From contig JAXMCM010000022.1 of NCBI GenBank assembly GCA_046349355.1, positions 124,001 to 188,000 of the forward strand: DNA of 64,000 nt. Direction: 5' to 3'. The translations under genes and the position numbers were made by a program. The notes beneath the pieces are model-generated. The model worked only from the letters and a program-made list of their open reading frames with translations, did not search any database and was not told the DNA's origin. Positions 16,923 to 24,756 of the stretch are shown piece by piece. Numbering within the stretch: position 1 is the stretch's first letter; each line of letters opens with the position of its first letter. Origin of the DNA: CALKJU01 sp046349355. Lineage in GTDB: Bacteria > Pseudomonadota > Alphaproteobacteria > Geminicoccales > Geminicoccaceae.

Positions 16923-17423
16923 ATGCGCCTGCGACATCGCCCCGGCCGGCTCGCCGCGACCGCCGCGGCGGCTGCCCTGATCCTTGCGGCCCCGGCGGCC
17001 GAGGCCGTGACCAGGACCGGTACCCTGGCCGTCACGGCCACCGTCAGCTCGGCCTGCAACCTGACGACCTCGACGCTGGCCTTCGGCACCTACTCGGTCG
17101 GCCAGGCGACGGCGCGGGATGCGGCCGGCAGCATCGGCTACAGCGGCTGCTACAATGCCACGATGACCTTCGAGCTCGGCCTCGGCGCCAACGCGTCGGG
17201 CAGCACCCGCAACATGAAGGGCACCGGGACCACGCTGCTGCGCTACGAGATCTACAGCAACAGCGGCCGCACCACGGTGTTCGGCACCGGGACCGCCGGC
17301 GTGCCGGTGACCACGACCAACACCGGTGACGGCAGCGTGCCGGTCTACGGCCGGATCTTCGCCAGCCAGGTCGTGCCGACCGGCGCCTACACGGACACGG
17401 TGGCCGTGACCCTCACATTCTGA
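16923..17423 (+). CDS. Spore coat protein U (SCPU)-domain secreted protein, orphan pilin-like
   Basis: About 166 residues with a signal peptide (RLAATAAAAALILAAPAAEA, cleavage near residue 28). A beta-rich domain follows with the SCPU/CsuA-B pattern TVSSACNLTTSTLAFGTYSV, a paired cysteine in YSGCYNATMTFELGLG, and a final strand VPTGAYTDTVAVTLTF typical of donor-strand-exchanged pilins. Such proteins form secreted pili for attachment and normally sit beside a chaperone and usher; neither is present here. I prefer the ATG at 16923 with GGAGAACGACG upstream; ATG at 16908 is possible. Confidence 0.82.
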   Translation: MRLRHRPGRLAATAAAAALILAAPAAEAVTRTGTLAVTATVSSACNLTTSTLAFGTYSVGQATARDAAGSIGYSGCYNATMTFELGLGANASGSTRNMKGTGTTLLRYEIYSNSGRTTVFGTGTAGVPVTTTNTGDGSVPVYGRIFASQVVPTGAYTDTVAVTLTF

Positions 17424-17512
17424 GGGTATGGCAGCAGTCCAGCGTCTCGCCAGCCGGGAACCGGCAGCCTAAGGTACGCGGCGTTCGATGCGTTGACGGG
17501 GAGACGACCGGC

Positions 17513-20386
17513 TTGGCCGAAACCGCCGGTCCGGAGCTGTCGTCGCCGGTGGGCGACGAGGTCAAGACCACCACCTGCTACATGTGCGCCTGCCGGTGCG
17601 GCATCAAGGTGCACCTGAAGCAGGGCGAGCTCCGCTACATCCAGGGCAATCCCGACCATCCGGTCAACCGCGGCGTGATCTGCGCCAAGGGCTCGGCCGG
17701 GATCATGCACCAGCACTCGCCGGCCCGGCTGCACAAGCCGCTGCTCCGCGACGGGCCCCGCGGCAGCGGCAGGTTCCGCGAGATCGGGTGGGACGAGGCG
17801 CTGGGCATCGCCACCGGCTGGCTGCAGCCGATCCGCGACAGCGATCCGCGCCGGCTCGCCTTCTTCACCGGCCGCGACCAGAGCCAGGCCTTCACCGGTT
17901 TCTGGGCCGCCCAGTTCGGCACCTGCAACTACGCGGCGCATGGTGGCTTCTGCTCGGTCAACATCGCCGCCGGCGGCATGTACACGATCGGCGGCTCGCT
18001 CTGGGAGTTCGGCGAGCCGGACTGGGAGCACGCCCGCTACTTGCTGATGTTCGGCGTCGCCGAGGATCACGACAGCAACCCGATCAAGCGTGGACTCGGC
18101 GAGCTCAAGGCGCGCGGCGCCAAGGTGGTCGCCGTCAACCCGGTCCGGACCGGCTACGCCGCCATCGCCGACGAATGGCTGGGCGTGACGCCCGGCACCG
18201 ACGGGCTGCTGATCCTGGCGCTGGTCCACGAGCTGCTGCGCGCCGGCAAGGTCGACGTGCCCTACCTGCAGCGCTTCACCAATGCCGGCTGGCTGGTGAT
18301 CGAGGCGCCGGGTACGGCCGAGGACGGGCTGTTCGCGCGGGACGAGTCCGGCCGGCCGCTGGTCCGCGACGTCGCCTCAGGCAAGCTCGTCGCGCATGCC
18401 GAGGGCACCGCGACGGCGGCGCTGAAGGGCGAGGTCCGCCTGCCCGACGGCCGCACCGCCCGGCCGGTCTTCGAGCTGCTGGCGCGCCGCTACCTCGACG
18501 CCGCCTATGCGCCTGCTGCCGTGGCCGAGCGTGTCGGCATCCCGGCGGACACCATCCGGCGTGTTGCCGCCGAGATCGCCGAGACCGCCTTCGCCGGCGA
18601 GGTGGTCGTCGAGCAGCCCTGGACCGACTGGGCCGGCCGCCGCCACGAGCGGATGATCGGCCGCCCGGTGGCGATCCATGCGATGCGCGGGATCTCGGCG
18701 CACGCCAACGGCTTCCACACCACCCGCGCGATCCACCTGCTGCAGATCCTGCTGGGCAGCATCGATGCGCCCGGCGGCTACCGCTACCGGCTGCCCTTCC
18801 CGCGGCCGATCCCGCCGGCGCCGAAGCCCGCCGGCCTGCCGGCGCAGATGGCGCCCGGCCGCCCGCTCGCCGGCATGCCGCTCGGCTTTCCGACCGGGCC
18901 GGACGACCTGCTGGTCGAGGCCGACGGGACGCCGCGCCGGATCGACAAGGCGTTCTCCTGGGATGCGCCGCTGGCCGTGCACGGCATGCTCCAGGCGGTG
19001 ATCGGCAACGCCTGTCGCGGCGACCCTTACCCGATCGAGGTGCTGTTCCTGTTCATGGCCAACATGGCCTGGAACTCGGCGATGAACACGGCCGAGACCA
19101 TCGCCATGCTGACCGCCACCGACCCGGCGACCGGCGACTACCGCATCCCGAAGATCATCTACGCCGATACCTTCTGGTCGGAGACGGTCGCCTACGCCGA
19201 CCTCGTCCTGCCCGACACCACCTATCTCGAGCGCTGGGACTGCATCTCGCTGCTCGACCGGCCGATCGGCTCGCCGGAGGCCGTGCAGGACGCCATCCGC
19301 CGGCCGATCCTGGTCCCCGACGGCGACGTCCGGCCGTTCCAGGACGTGCTGCTCGACCTCGGCCACCGCCTGCGCCTGCCGGCCTTCACCGCCGAGGACG
19401 GCGGCCCGCGCTTCCCCGGCGGCTATGCCGACTACCTCGTCAACCACGAGCGCAAGCCGGGCGTCGGCTCGCTCGCCGGCTGGCGCGGCCGCGACGGCAC
19501 CCGGACCGGCCGCGGCGAGCCCAACCCGCAGCAGCTCGACCGCTACGTCGACAATGGCTGCTTCTTCTCCGAGCCGATCCCGGCCGAGGCGCGCTACTTC
19601 AAGCACGTCAACCGGCGCTACATGGAGCTTGCGAAGGAGCTCGGCTTCGTCGACGAGGCGGCGCCGGTGTTCCTGCAGCTCTACAGCGAGCCCCTGCAGA
19701 AATTCCGCCTCGCCGCCCGCGGCCACGGCAAGGTCCGGCCGCCCGAGCGCCACCGGGCGCGCATCGACACCTACTTCGATCCGCTGCCGTTCTGGTACGA
19801 GCCGTTCGACCAGGCGGTCGTCGATCCGGCCGAGTATCCCCTCTCGGCGATCACCCAGCGGCCGATGGCGATGTACCACAGCTGGGGCTCGCAGAACGCC
19901 TGGCTGCGGCAGATCCACGGCGCCAACGCCCTGCACCTGCACCGCCCCCTGGGCGAGCGGCTGGGCATCGCCGACGACGACTGGATCTGGATCACCAGCC
20001 GCAACGGCCGCATCCGCGCCCGGGCGAAGCTGGTCGACGGCGTCAACCCGCACACGGTCTGGACCTGGAACGCCATGGGCAAGCGCCGCGGCGCCTGGGG
20101 CCTGTCGCCGGATGCACCCGAGGCGGTCGAGGGCTTCCTCCTGAACCACCTGATCGACGACCTGCTTCCGGCGGGCGATGGCGGCTACCGCTACGCCAAC
20201 GCCGACCCGGTGACCGGACAGGCGGCCTGGTTCGACCTCAAGGTGCGGATCGAGCGGGCCGCCGCCGCCGAGGCCGACATTGGTACCGACCCGGCCTGGC
20301 CGCCGCTGCCGGCGCCGCCCGGCGCCGGGTTGCGGCCGCCGCTGCTGCGTTACGGCGCCCGCTTCCGGGCTGAGGATCCGGCATGA
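17513..20386 (+). CDS. soeA: Cytoplasmic sulfite dehydrogenase (quinone), molybdopterin subunit SoeA
   Basis: A 957-residue molybdenum bis-MGD oxidoreductase of the DMSO-reductase family. An N-terminal iron-sulfur motif has Cys22, Cys25, Cys29 and Cys57 (TCYMCACRCG, then GVICAKGSAG). The Mo-cofactor domains follow and the C-terminus holds the usual beta-barrel. No Tat signal is present, which agrees with a cytoplasmic location. With the ferredoxin and NrfD/DmsC-like genes that follow, the organisation is that of SoeABC, which oxidises sulfite to sulfate and passes electrons to quinone. A thiosulfate or polysulfide enzyme of the same family cannot be excluded. The TTG start at 17513 is supported by GGGGAG nine bases upstream. 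Confidence 0.82.
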   Translation: MAETAGPELSSPVGDEVKTTTCYMCACRCGIKVHLKQGELRYIQGNPDHPVNRGVICAKGSAGIMHQHSPARLHKPLLRDGPRGSGRFREIGWDEALGIATGWLQPIRDSDPRRLAFFTGRDQSQAFTGFWAAQFGTCNYAAHGGFCSVNIAAGGMYTIGGSLWEFGEPDWEHARYLLMFGVAEDHDSNPIKRGLGELKARGAKVVAVNPVRTGYAAIADEWLGVTPGTDGLLILALVHELLRAGKVDVPYLQRFTNAGWLVIEAPGTAEDGLFARDESGRPLVRDVASGKLVAHAEGTATAALKGEVRLPDGRTARPVFELLARRYLDAAYAPAAVAERVGIPADTIRRVAAEIAETAFAGEVVVEQPWTDWAGRRHERMIGRPVAIHAMRGISAHANGFHTTRAIHLLQILLGSIDAPGGYRYRLPFPRPIPPAPKPAGLPAQMAPGRPLAGMPLGFPTGPDDLLVEADGTPRRIDKAFSWDAPLAVHGMLQAVIGNACRGDPYPIEVLFLFMANMAWNSAMNTAETIAMLTATDPATGDYRIPKIIYADTFWSETVAYADLVLPDTTYLERWDCISLLDRPIGSPEAVQDAIRRPILVPDGDVRPFQDVLLDLGHRLRLPAFTAEDGGPRFPGGYADYLVNHERKPGVGSLAGWRGRDGTRTGRGEPNPQQLDRYVDNGCFFSEPIPAEARYFKHVNRRYMELAKELGFVDEAAPVFLQLYSEPLQKFRLAARGHGKVRPPERHRARIDTYFDPLPFWYEPFDQAVVDPAEYPLSAITQRPMAMYHSWGSQNAWLRQIHGANALHLHRPLGERLGIADDDWIWITSRNGRIRARAKLVDGVNPHTVWTWNAMGKRRGAWGLSPDAPEAVEGFLLNHLIDDLLPAGDGGYRYANADPVTGQAAWFDLKVRIERAAAAEADIGTDPAWPPLPAPPGAGLRPPLLRYGARFRAEDPA

Positions 20387-21120
20387 CGATGCTGCCGGCA
20401 ACGCCGCCGCCGAAGGCCCTGGGCCTGGTCATCGACCTCGACACCTGCGTCGGCTGCCAGGCCTGCGTGGTCAATTGCAAGGAGTGGAACACCGGCGGCC
20501 ACCCGGCGCCGCTGAGCGACGCCGATCCCTATGGTGCGGCGCCCTGGGGGGCGTGGCTCAACCGCGTGCACGGCTTCGAGGTGGAGCCGGCCGACGGCGG
20601 CTGCGGCCAGACCGTCCACTTCCCGAAGTCCTGCCTGCATTGCCGCGACGCCGCCTGCGTCACCGTCTGCCCGACCGGGGCCTCGTTCAAGCGCGCCGAG
20701 GACGGCATCGTCCTGGTCGACGAGAGCAAGTGCATCGGCTGCGGCCTGTGCGCCTGGGCCTGCCCCTACGGTGCGCGCGAGCTCGACCCGGGCGAGGGGG
20801 TGATGAAGAAATGCACCCTCTGCATCGACCGGATCTACAACGAGACGATCGCCCCGGAGGAGCGCCAGCCGGCCTGCGTGCTGGCCTGCCCGACCGGCGC
20901 CCGGCATTTCGGCGACCTCGACGATCCGGCAAGCGACGTCTCGCGGCTGGTGGCGGCGCGCGGCGGCTACGAGCTGATGCCGGAGATGGGCTACCGGCCG
21001 ACCAACAGGTACCTGCCGCCGCGGCCGCGCGCCGCCGCCCCGGCCGTGCCCGTGGCGCTCGAGGATGCCAGCCCGCAGGGCGGCTTCCTGGGCTGGCTCG
21101 ACCGCATCCTCGGCGGCTGA
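20383..21120 (+). CDS. soeB: Sulfite dehydrogenase iron-sulfur subunit SoeB
   Basis: A 245-residue electron-transfer subunit with four cysteine clusters in the DmsB/PsrB pattern: CVGCQACVVNCKEWN, CLHCRDAACVTVC, CIGCGLCAWACPYG, and CTLCIDRI paired with CVLACPTGARHFG. These bind four [4Fe-4S] clusters that carry electrons from the molybdenum subunit to the membrane anchor. The ATG overlaps the soeA stop (ATGA), so translation is coupled. The C-terminal 40 residues are Pro/Ala-rich. Confidence 0.88.
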   Translation: MTMLPATPPPKALGLVIDLDTCVGCQACVVNCKEWNTGGHPAPLSDADPYGAAPWGAWLNRVHGFEVEPADGGCGQTVHFPKSCLHCRDAACVTVCPTGASFKRAEDGIVLVDESKCIGCGLCAWACPYGARELDPGEGVMKKCTLCIDRIYNETIAPEERQPACVLACPTGARHFGDLDDPASDVSRLVAARGGYELMPEMGYRPTNRYLPPRPRAAAPAVPVALEDASPQGGFLGWLDRILGG

Positions 21121-21130
21121 GGCTCCGCCC

Positions 21131-22069
21131 GTGCATCCGGCTCCGTCGATCATCGTCTTCACCGTGCTGTCCGGGGCCGGCTACGGCCTGCTGCTGCTGC
21201 TGGGCCTCGGCGCCTTTCTGGGGCTCCTGCCCGACAGCCGGGCGCTGGCCGGCTGGGGCAGTGCCCTCGGGCTCGTGCTGGTCAGCGTCGGCCTCGCCGC
21301 CTCGACCTTCCACCTCGGCCATCCCGAACGGGCGTGGCGGGCGCTCAGCCAGTGGCGCTCGTCTTGGCTGTCGCGGGAGGGCGTCGCCGCCGTCGCCACC
21401 TACGCGCCGGCGGTGCTGTTCGCGATCGTCTGGCTCGCCGGCGGCGGTCCCGAGCCGTGGCTCGGCCTGCTGACCGCCCTGGCGTCGCTGGCCACCGTGC
21501 TGTGCACGGCGATGATCTACGCCTCGCTGAAGCCCGTCGCGCGCTGGCACAGCCCGTGGACCCCGGTCGCGTTCCTCGGGCTGTCGCTGGCCTGCGGCAG
21601 CGCCCTGCTCTGGCTGGTGGTGGCGCTGGCGCTGGGGCCGTCGTCCAGGGAAGCCGCCGGCCTCGCCGCCGCCGGTGCCGTGGTCGGCTGGGCGCTGCAG
21701 CTGCTCTACTGGACCGGCACCGATGCCGCGACCGCTCCCGCCGATGCCGGCAGCGCCACCGGCCTCGGCCGGCTCGGCCGGGTCCGGCTCGCCATCCCGC
21801 CGCATGTCGGCGAGAACTATCTCCTGCGCGAGATGGCGTTCCGCGTCGGCCGCAAGCATGCGGCGCGGCTGCGCCTGCTGGCACCGCTGCTCGGCGGTGC
21901 GGTGCCGCTGCTGCTGGGCCTGCTGGCGCTGGTCACCGGCCATGCCGGCATCGCCCTCGCCCTGCCGGCCGCGCTCGCCGCCCTCGTCGGCACCCTCGCC
22001 GGCCGCTGGCTGTTCTTCGCCGAGGCCCGGCACACCGTGACGCTGTACTACGGCGCTACGACGGCTTGA
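21131..22069 (+). CDS. soeC: Sulfite dehydrogenase membrane anchor SoeC (DmsC family)
   Basis: A 312-residue membrane protein with about eight hydrophobic helices, homologous to the DMSO-reductase anchor DmsC, expected to pass electrons into the quinone pool. A family hallmark is STFHLGHPERAWRALSQW followed by SSWLSREG. The GTG at 21131 begins the first membrane helix; the longer open frame would start inside soeB. The gap to soeB is 10 bases. The last 14 bases overlap the converging gene downstream. Confidence 0.85.
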   Translation: MHPAPSIIVFTVLSGAGYGLLLLLGLGAFLGLLPDSRALAGWGSALGLVLVSVGLAASTFHLGHPERAWRALSQWRSSWLSREGVAAVATYAPAVLFAIVWLAGGGPEPWLGLLTALASLATVLCTAMIYASLKPVARWHSPWTPVAFLGLSLACGSALLWLVVALALGPSSREAAGLAAAGAVVGWALQLLYWTGTDAATAPADAGSATGLGRLGRVRLAIPPHVGENYLLREMAFRVGRKHAARLRLLAPLLGGAVPLLLGLLALVTGHAGIALALPAALAALVGTLAGRWLFFAEARHTVTLYYGATTA

Positions 22070-23357
22070 GCCGCGAGGCGGCGGGTGTCGCCGCCGCGTC
22101 GCCGGTGAAGGCGCTCACCAGGCGATCCAGCCCGGTGAACAGGACCTCGACGCCATAGCCGGCGAGGAAGGCGATCCCCAGCGGTGTCAGCGATTCGAAG
22201 CTCGGGACCTTGGTCGGGTCGAAGAACAGGCCGACGGTCACGCCGGCCAGCATGCCGAGCGGCCAGCGCAACGAGTAGCGCGTGCGGGACGCGCCGGTGA
22301 ACGTGACCTGCTGGATCTCGGTGGACAGCGTCCGCAGGATGTACGCGAGCGAGCCGAGCAGTCCGTAGAGCAGCGGCAGCAGGTACTGGTTGAGCACGGC
22401 AACCATCGACTTCGAGCTGACGAGACTCATCTCCGGCTCGCGCTGCTCCTCGACGAGAAACGTCTCGACGCCGCGGACGCAGTCGGCCGTCACCTTCTCC
22501 GGCGTCGCCGAGCAGCCCTTGATCCGCTCCAGCAGGTTGGTCACCGCTGTCGCGGCGCTGTCGTCACGCCGGGGCGCGCCGGCCCCGACCAGGTCCGCGA
22601 CGAAATCCCAGGTTTCGAGGAAGGCGCTGTTGCCGTCGCGCATGAGCAGCACGCGCTCGCTGCGGCGGACCCGGTTGACGAAGTCCAGTTGCTCCTGCGT
22701 CCGGCGGGCGGTCAGGGCCAGCACCTGCTGCTGCGGCGACGGGTCGTCCATCTGCTGGGCCAGCCTCAGCGACTCCTGCATCAGCGCGCCGACCTCCTGG
22801 CTGGAGGTGCGGACAGGGTCGACGGCCTGGCTGCGCTGTACGATCTCCGCCTGCTTGGCCTCGATCTGCTGCTGCAGGATGGCCGATTCGGCGGCAAAGG
22901 TGCGGAAGGCGCCGGCCAGCTCGTCGAGCTCGCGACGATTGTCCTCGAGGTCGGTGCGGATGGTGTTGCCGACGAACCAGTAGATCTGCGTCAGCAGCAG
23001 CGCCACCAGCGTGAGCAGCGTGGCGCGGGCGTAGCGGCGCTTGGTGATCTGGGCCATGGAACCGCGATCGCTGAGGCCGCCGTGCGTCGCCGCGATCGAT
23101 TCGATGGAGATCGGCTGAACGGCTCTGGCGAGGTCGCGCAGGCCGCTCCAGAAGCGCGCCTCGGTGGCCGCGTCCCGCTTGCCCTCGCGCAGCGCCGACT
23201 CGGTAGCGACCACCGCGTCGACGATGGCCGCACTCTGCGCCGCGTCGGCGGCCAGCGGCTTGCCCTCGCGGGTGGCGAACCAGAGCAGCTGCCGGGCTTC
23301 AAGCAGGGCCTTGCCGAGCACCTCGTCGCTGGGAGGGTCGACCGGGACGGTGGTCAT
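22056..23357 (-). CDS. Multi-pass membrane protein with central coiled coil, unknown function
   Basis: I cannot assign this 433-residue protein to a characterised family. It has a soluble N-terminal helical region of about 110 residues and a transmembrane helix at about 112-130. A long Glu/Gln/Arg-rich coiled coil follows, then a region with two cysteines (KGCSATPEK and TADCVRG) that may lie in the periplasm. Two or three C-terminal helices complete it (LNQYLLPLLYGLLGSLAYIL, WPLGMLAGVTVGLFF, GIAFLAGYGVEVLF). A good ribosome site (GGGGAC) precedes the ATG. It stands alone, converging on soeC. Confidence 0.75.
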   Translation of the reverse strand: MTTVPVDPPSDEVLGKALLEARQLLWFATREGKPLAADAAQSAAIVDAVVATESALREGKRDAATEARFWSGLRDLARAVQPISIESIAATHGGLSDRGSMAQITKRRYARATLLTLVALLLTQIYWFVGNTIRTDLEDNRRELDELAGAFRTFAAESAILQQQIEAKQAEIVQRSQAVDPVRTSSQEVGALMQESLRLAQQMDDPSPQQQVLALTARRTQEQLDFVNRVRRSERVLLMRDGNSAFLETWDFVADLVGAGAPRRDDSAATAVTNLLERIKGCSATPEKVTADCVRGVETFLVEEQREPEMSLVSSKSMVAVLNQYLLPLLYGLLGSLAYILRTLSTEIQQVTFTGASRTRYSLRWPLGMLAGVTVGLFFDPTKVPSFESLTPLGIAFLAGYGVEVLFTGLDRLVSAFTGDAAATPAASRLKPS

Positions 23358-23435
23358 GCTGCAGTCCCCGAGGCGTGACCATACGCCATGGACGGGAGCA
23401 GACCACGAAATGGTCGCCTCTGGCTGTGCGTTGCC

Positions 23436-24656
23436 TCACACCGGGCGCGGCGACCGGTCCGCCGCCCGCGGCCGGGCGTTCGCCATGGTCAGCACCGCCA
23501 GCGCCGTGGCGCCGCCGATCACCCAGAACACCGCTTCCGGCTGGCCGTGGTCCATCAGCCGGCCGACCAGCAGCGGCGCCAGGGTGCCGCCGAGGTCGAG
23601 GCCGGAATAGACGAAGCCGAACACCTTGCCCGAGGCGCGCACCGGCGAGGCGGCACGGACCAGCATGTCGCGCGACGGCGTCGTCGCGCCGGTGCAGAAG
23701 CCGGCGAGCGCCACCATGCCCAGCAGGAGCGGGTCGGGCATGGCGTAGCGGCCGATCGCCAGCATCAGGGTGGCGCCCAGCAGCAGGCCGACCGCGATGA
23801 TTCCCTGGTAGCCGCCGCGCATGTCGGCGACGACACCGCCGGCGGCGGTGCCGAGGGCGCTGCCGAGCATGAAGGCGGTCAGCGTCCAGGTCGCCACCAG
23901 CAGCGGCACGCCGTGCAGCGCCTGCAGCGCCAGCGGCATGAAGCTCTGCATCGCCGCGAACGACAGCGCCTGCAGGCAGAAGAAGCCGAAGCAGAGCAGG
24001 ATCGGTGGCGAGGACAGCAGGCGCAGCGTGCCGCCGGAGGCAGCCGGCGACGGCGCGTTGTGCACGGGCTCGTGGCCCAGCCGGAGCAGGCCGCGCTGGG
24101 TGACGAGGATGGCGGCGATGGTCAGGCCGACCAGCGAGGCGGCGAGCAGCGCCGTGCGCCAGCCGGCGACGGCGGCGATGCCGACCACGAAGGGCGGGGC
24201 GAGCGCCCAGCCGAGGGTGCCGCCGATGGTGTGGACGCTGTAGGCGCGCGCCATCCGCACCGGCGTCACCCGGTGGCTGAGGATGGCGTAGTCGGCGGGA
24301 TGGAAGACGCTGTTGCCGAGGCCGGCCGTCACCGCCAGCGGCAGCATCGCCAGGTAGGACGGCGCCAGGGCCATCAGGCCGATCGAGCCGGCGAGCAGGG
24401 TGACGCCGCCGATCAGCACGCGTTCCGCTCCGATCCGGTCGACGAGGAAGCCGGCCGGTGTCTGGGCGAGCCCCGACGTGCCGAAGAACAGCGTCATCAG
24501 CAGGCCGAGCTCGGTGAACGACACCCCGAGCGCCGGCTTGAGCAGCGGGAACAGCGGCGGCAGGACGAGATGGTAGAAATGGCTCGACAGGTGCGCCGCA
24601 CCGATCGAGCCGATCACGCGCAGGTCGCGGCCTGCGCTCGCGGTCGTGGCATCCAT
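23436..24656 (-). CDS. MFS transporter, fosmidomycin-resistance (Fsr)-like
   Basis: A 406-residue proton-coupled exporter of the inner membrane with about twelve hydrophobic segments. The N-terminal AAHLSSHFYHLVLPPLFPLL and the following loop GFLVDRIGAERVLIGG resemble the Fsr fosmidomycin-resistance exporters, as do GNSVFHPADYAILSHRV and YSVHTIGGTLGWALAP. The substrate is not deducible. It stands alone on the minus strand between the EAL protein and the coiled-coil membrane protein. Confidence 0.8.
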   Translation of the reverse strand: MDATTASAGRDLRVIGSIGAAHLSSHFYHLVLPPLFPLLKPALGVSFTELGLLMTLFFGTSGLAQTPAGFLVDRIGAERVLIGGVTLLAGSIGLMALAPSYLAMLPLAVTAGLGNSVFHPADYAILSHRVTPVRMARAYSVHTIGGTLGWALAPPFVVGIAAVAGWRTALLAASLVGLTIAAILVTQRGLLRLGHEPVHNAPSPAASGGTLRLLSSPPILLCFGFFCLQALSFAAMQSFMPLALQALHGVPLLVATWTLTAFMLGSALGTAAGGVVADMRGGYQGIIAVGLLLGATLMLAIGRYAMPDPLLLGMVALAGFCTGATTPSRDMLVRAASPVRASGKVFGFVYSGLDLGGTLAPLLVGRLMDHGQPEAVFWVIGGATALAVLTMANARPRAADRSPRPV

Positions 24657-24690
24657 GCCTGTCGTCTCGTGGCCCCGAAGGAACCACTAT

Positions 24691-24734
24691 GCGGCCATGG
24701 CCGCGGCGCGGCCAGCCCATGGCCGGGCATGGCC
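24691..24734. repeat. Cluster of CATGGCC palindromic repeats
   Basis: A 14-base palindrome (GCGGCCATGGCCGC, 24691-24704) is followed by two more CATGGCC copies at 24718-24724 and 24728-24734. It lies between the stop of the EAL gene and the start of the MFS gene, both on the minus strand, where it could form a transcript hairpin. There is no T-run, so intrinsic termination is not supported. Confidence 0.45.
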
Positions 24735-24756
24735 GCGATGCGGCGTCGCCGGGAAC

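Noticed and set aside
17584..20373. 929-codon frame overlapping soeA on the same strand
   Set aside because: It is the shifted-frame shadow of soeA; its translation is arginine/proline-rich with no family motif.
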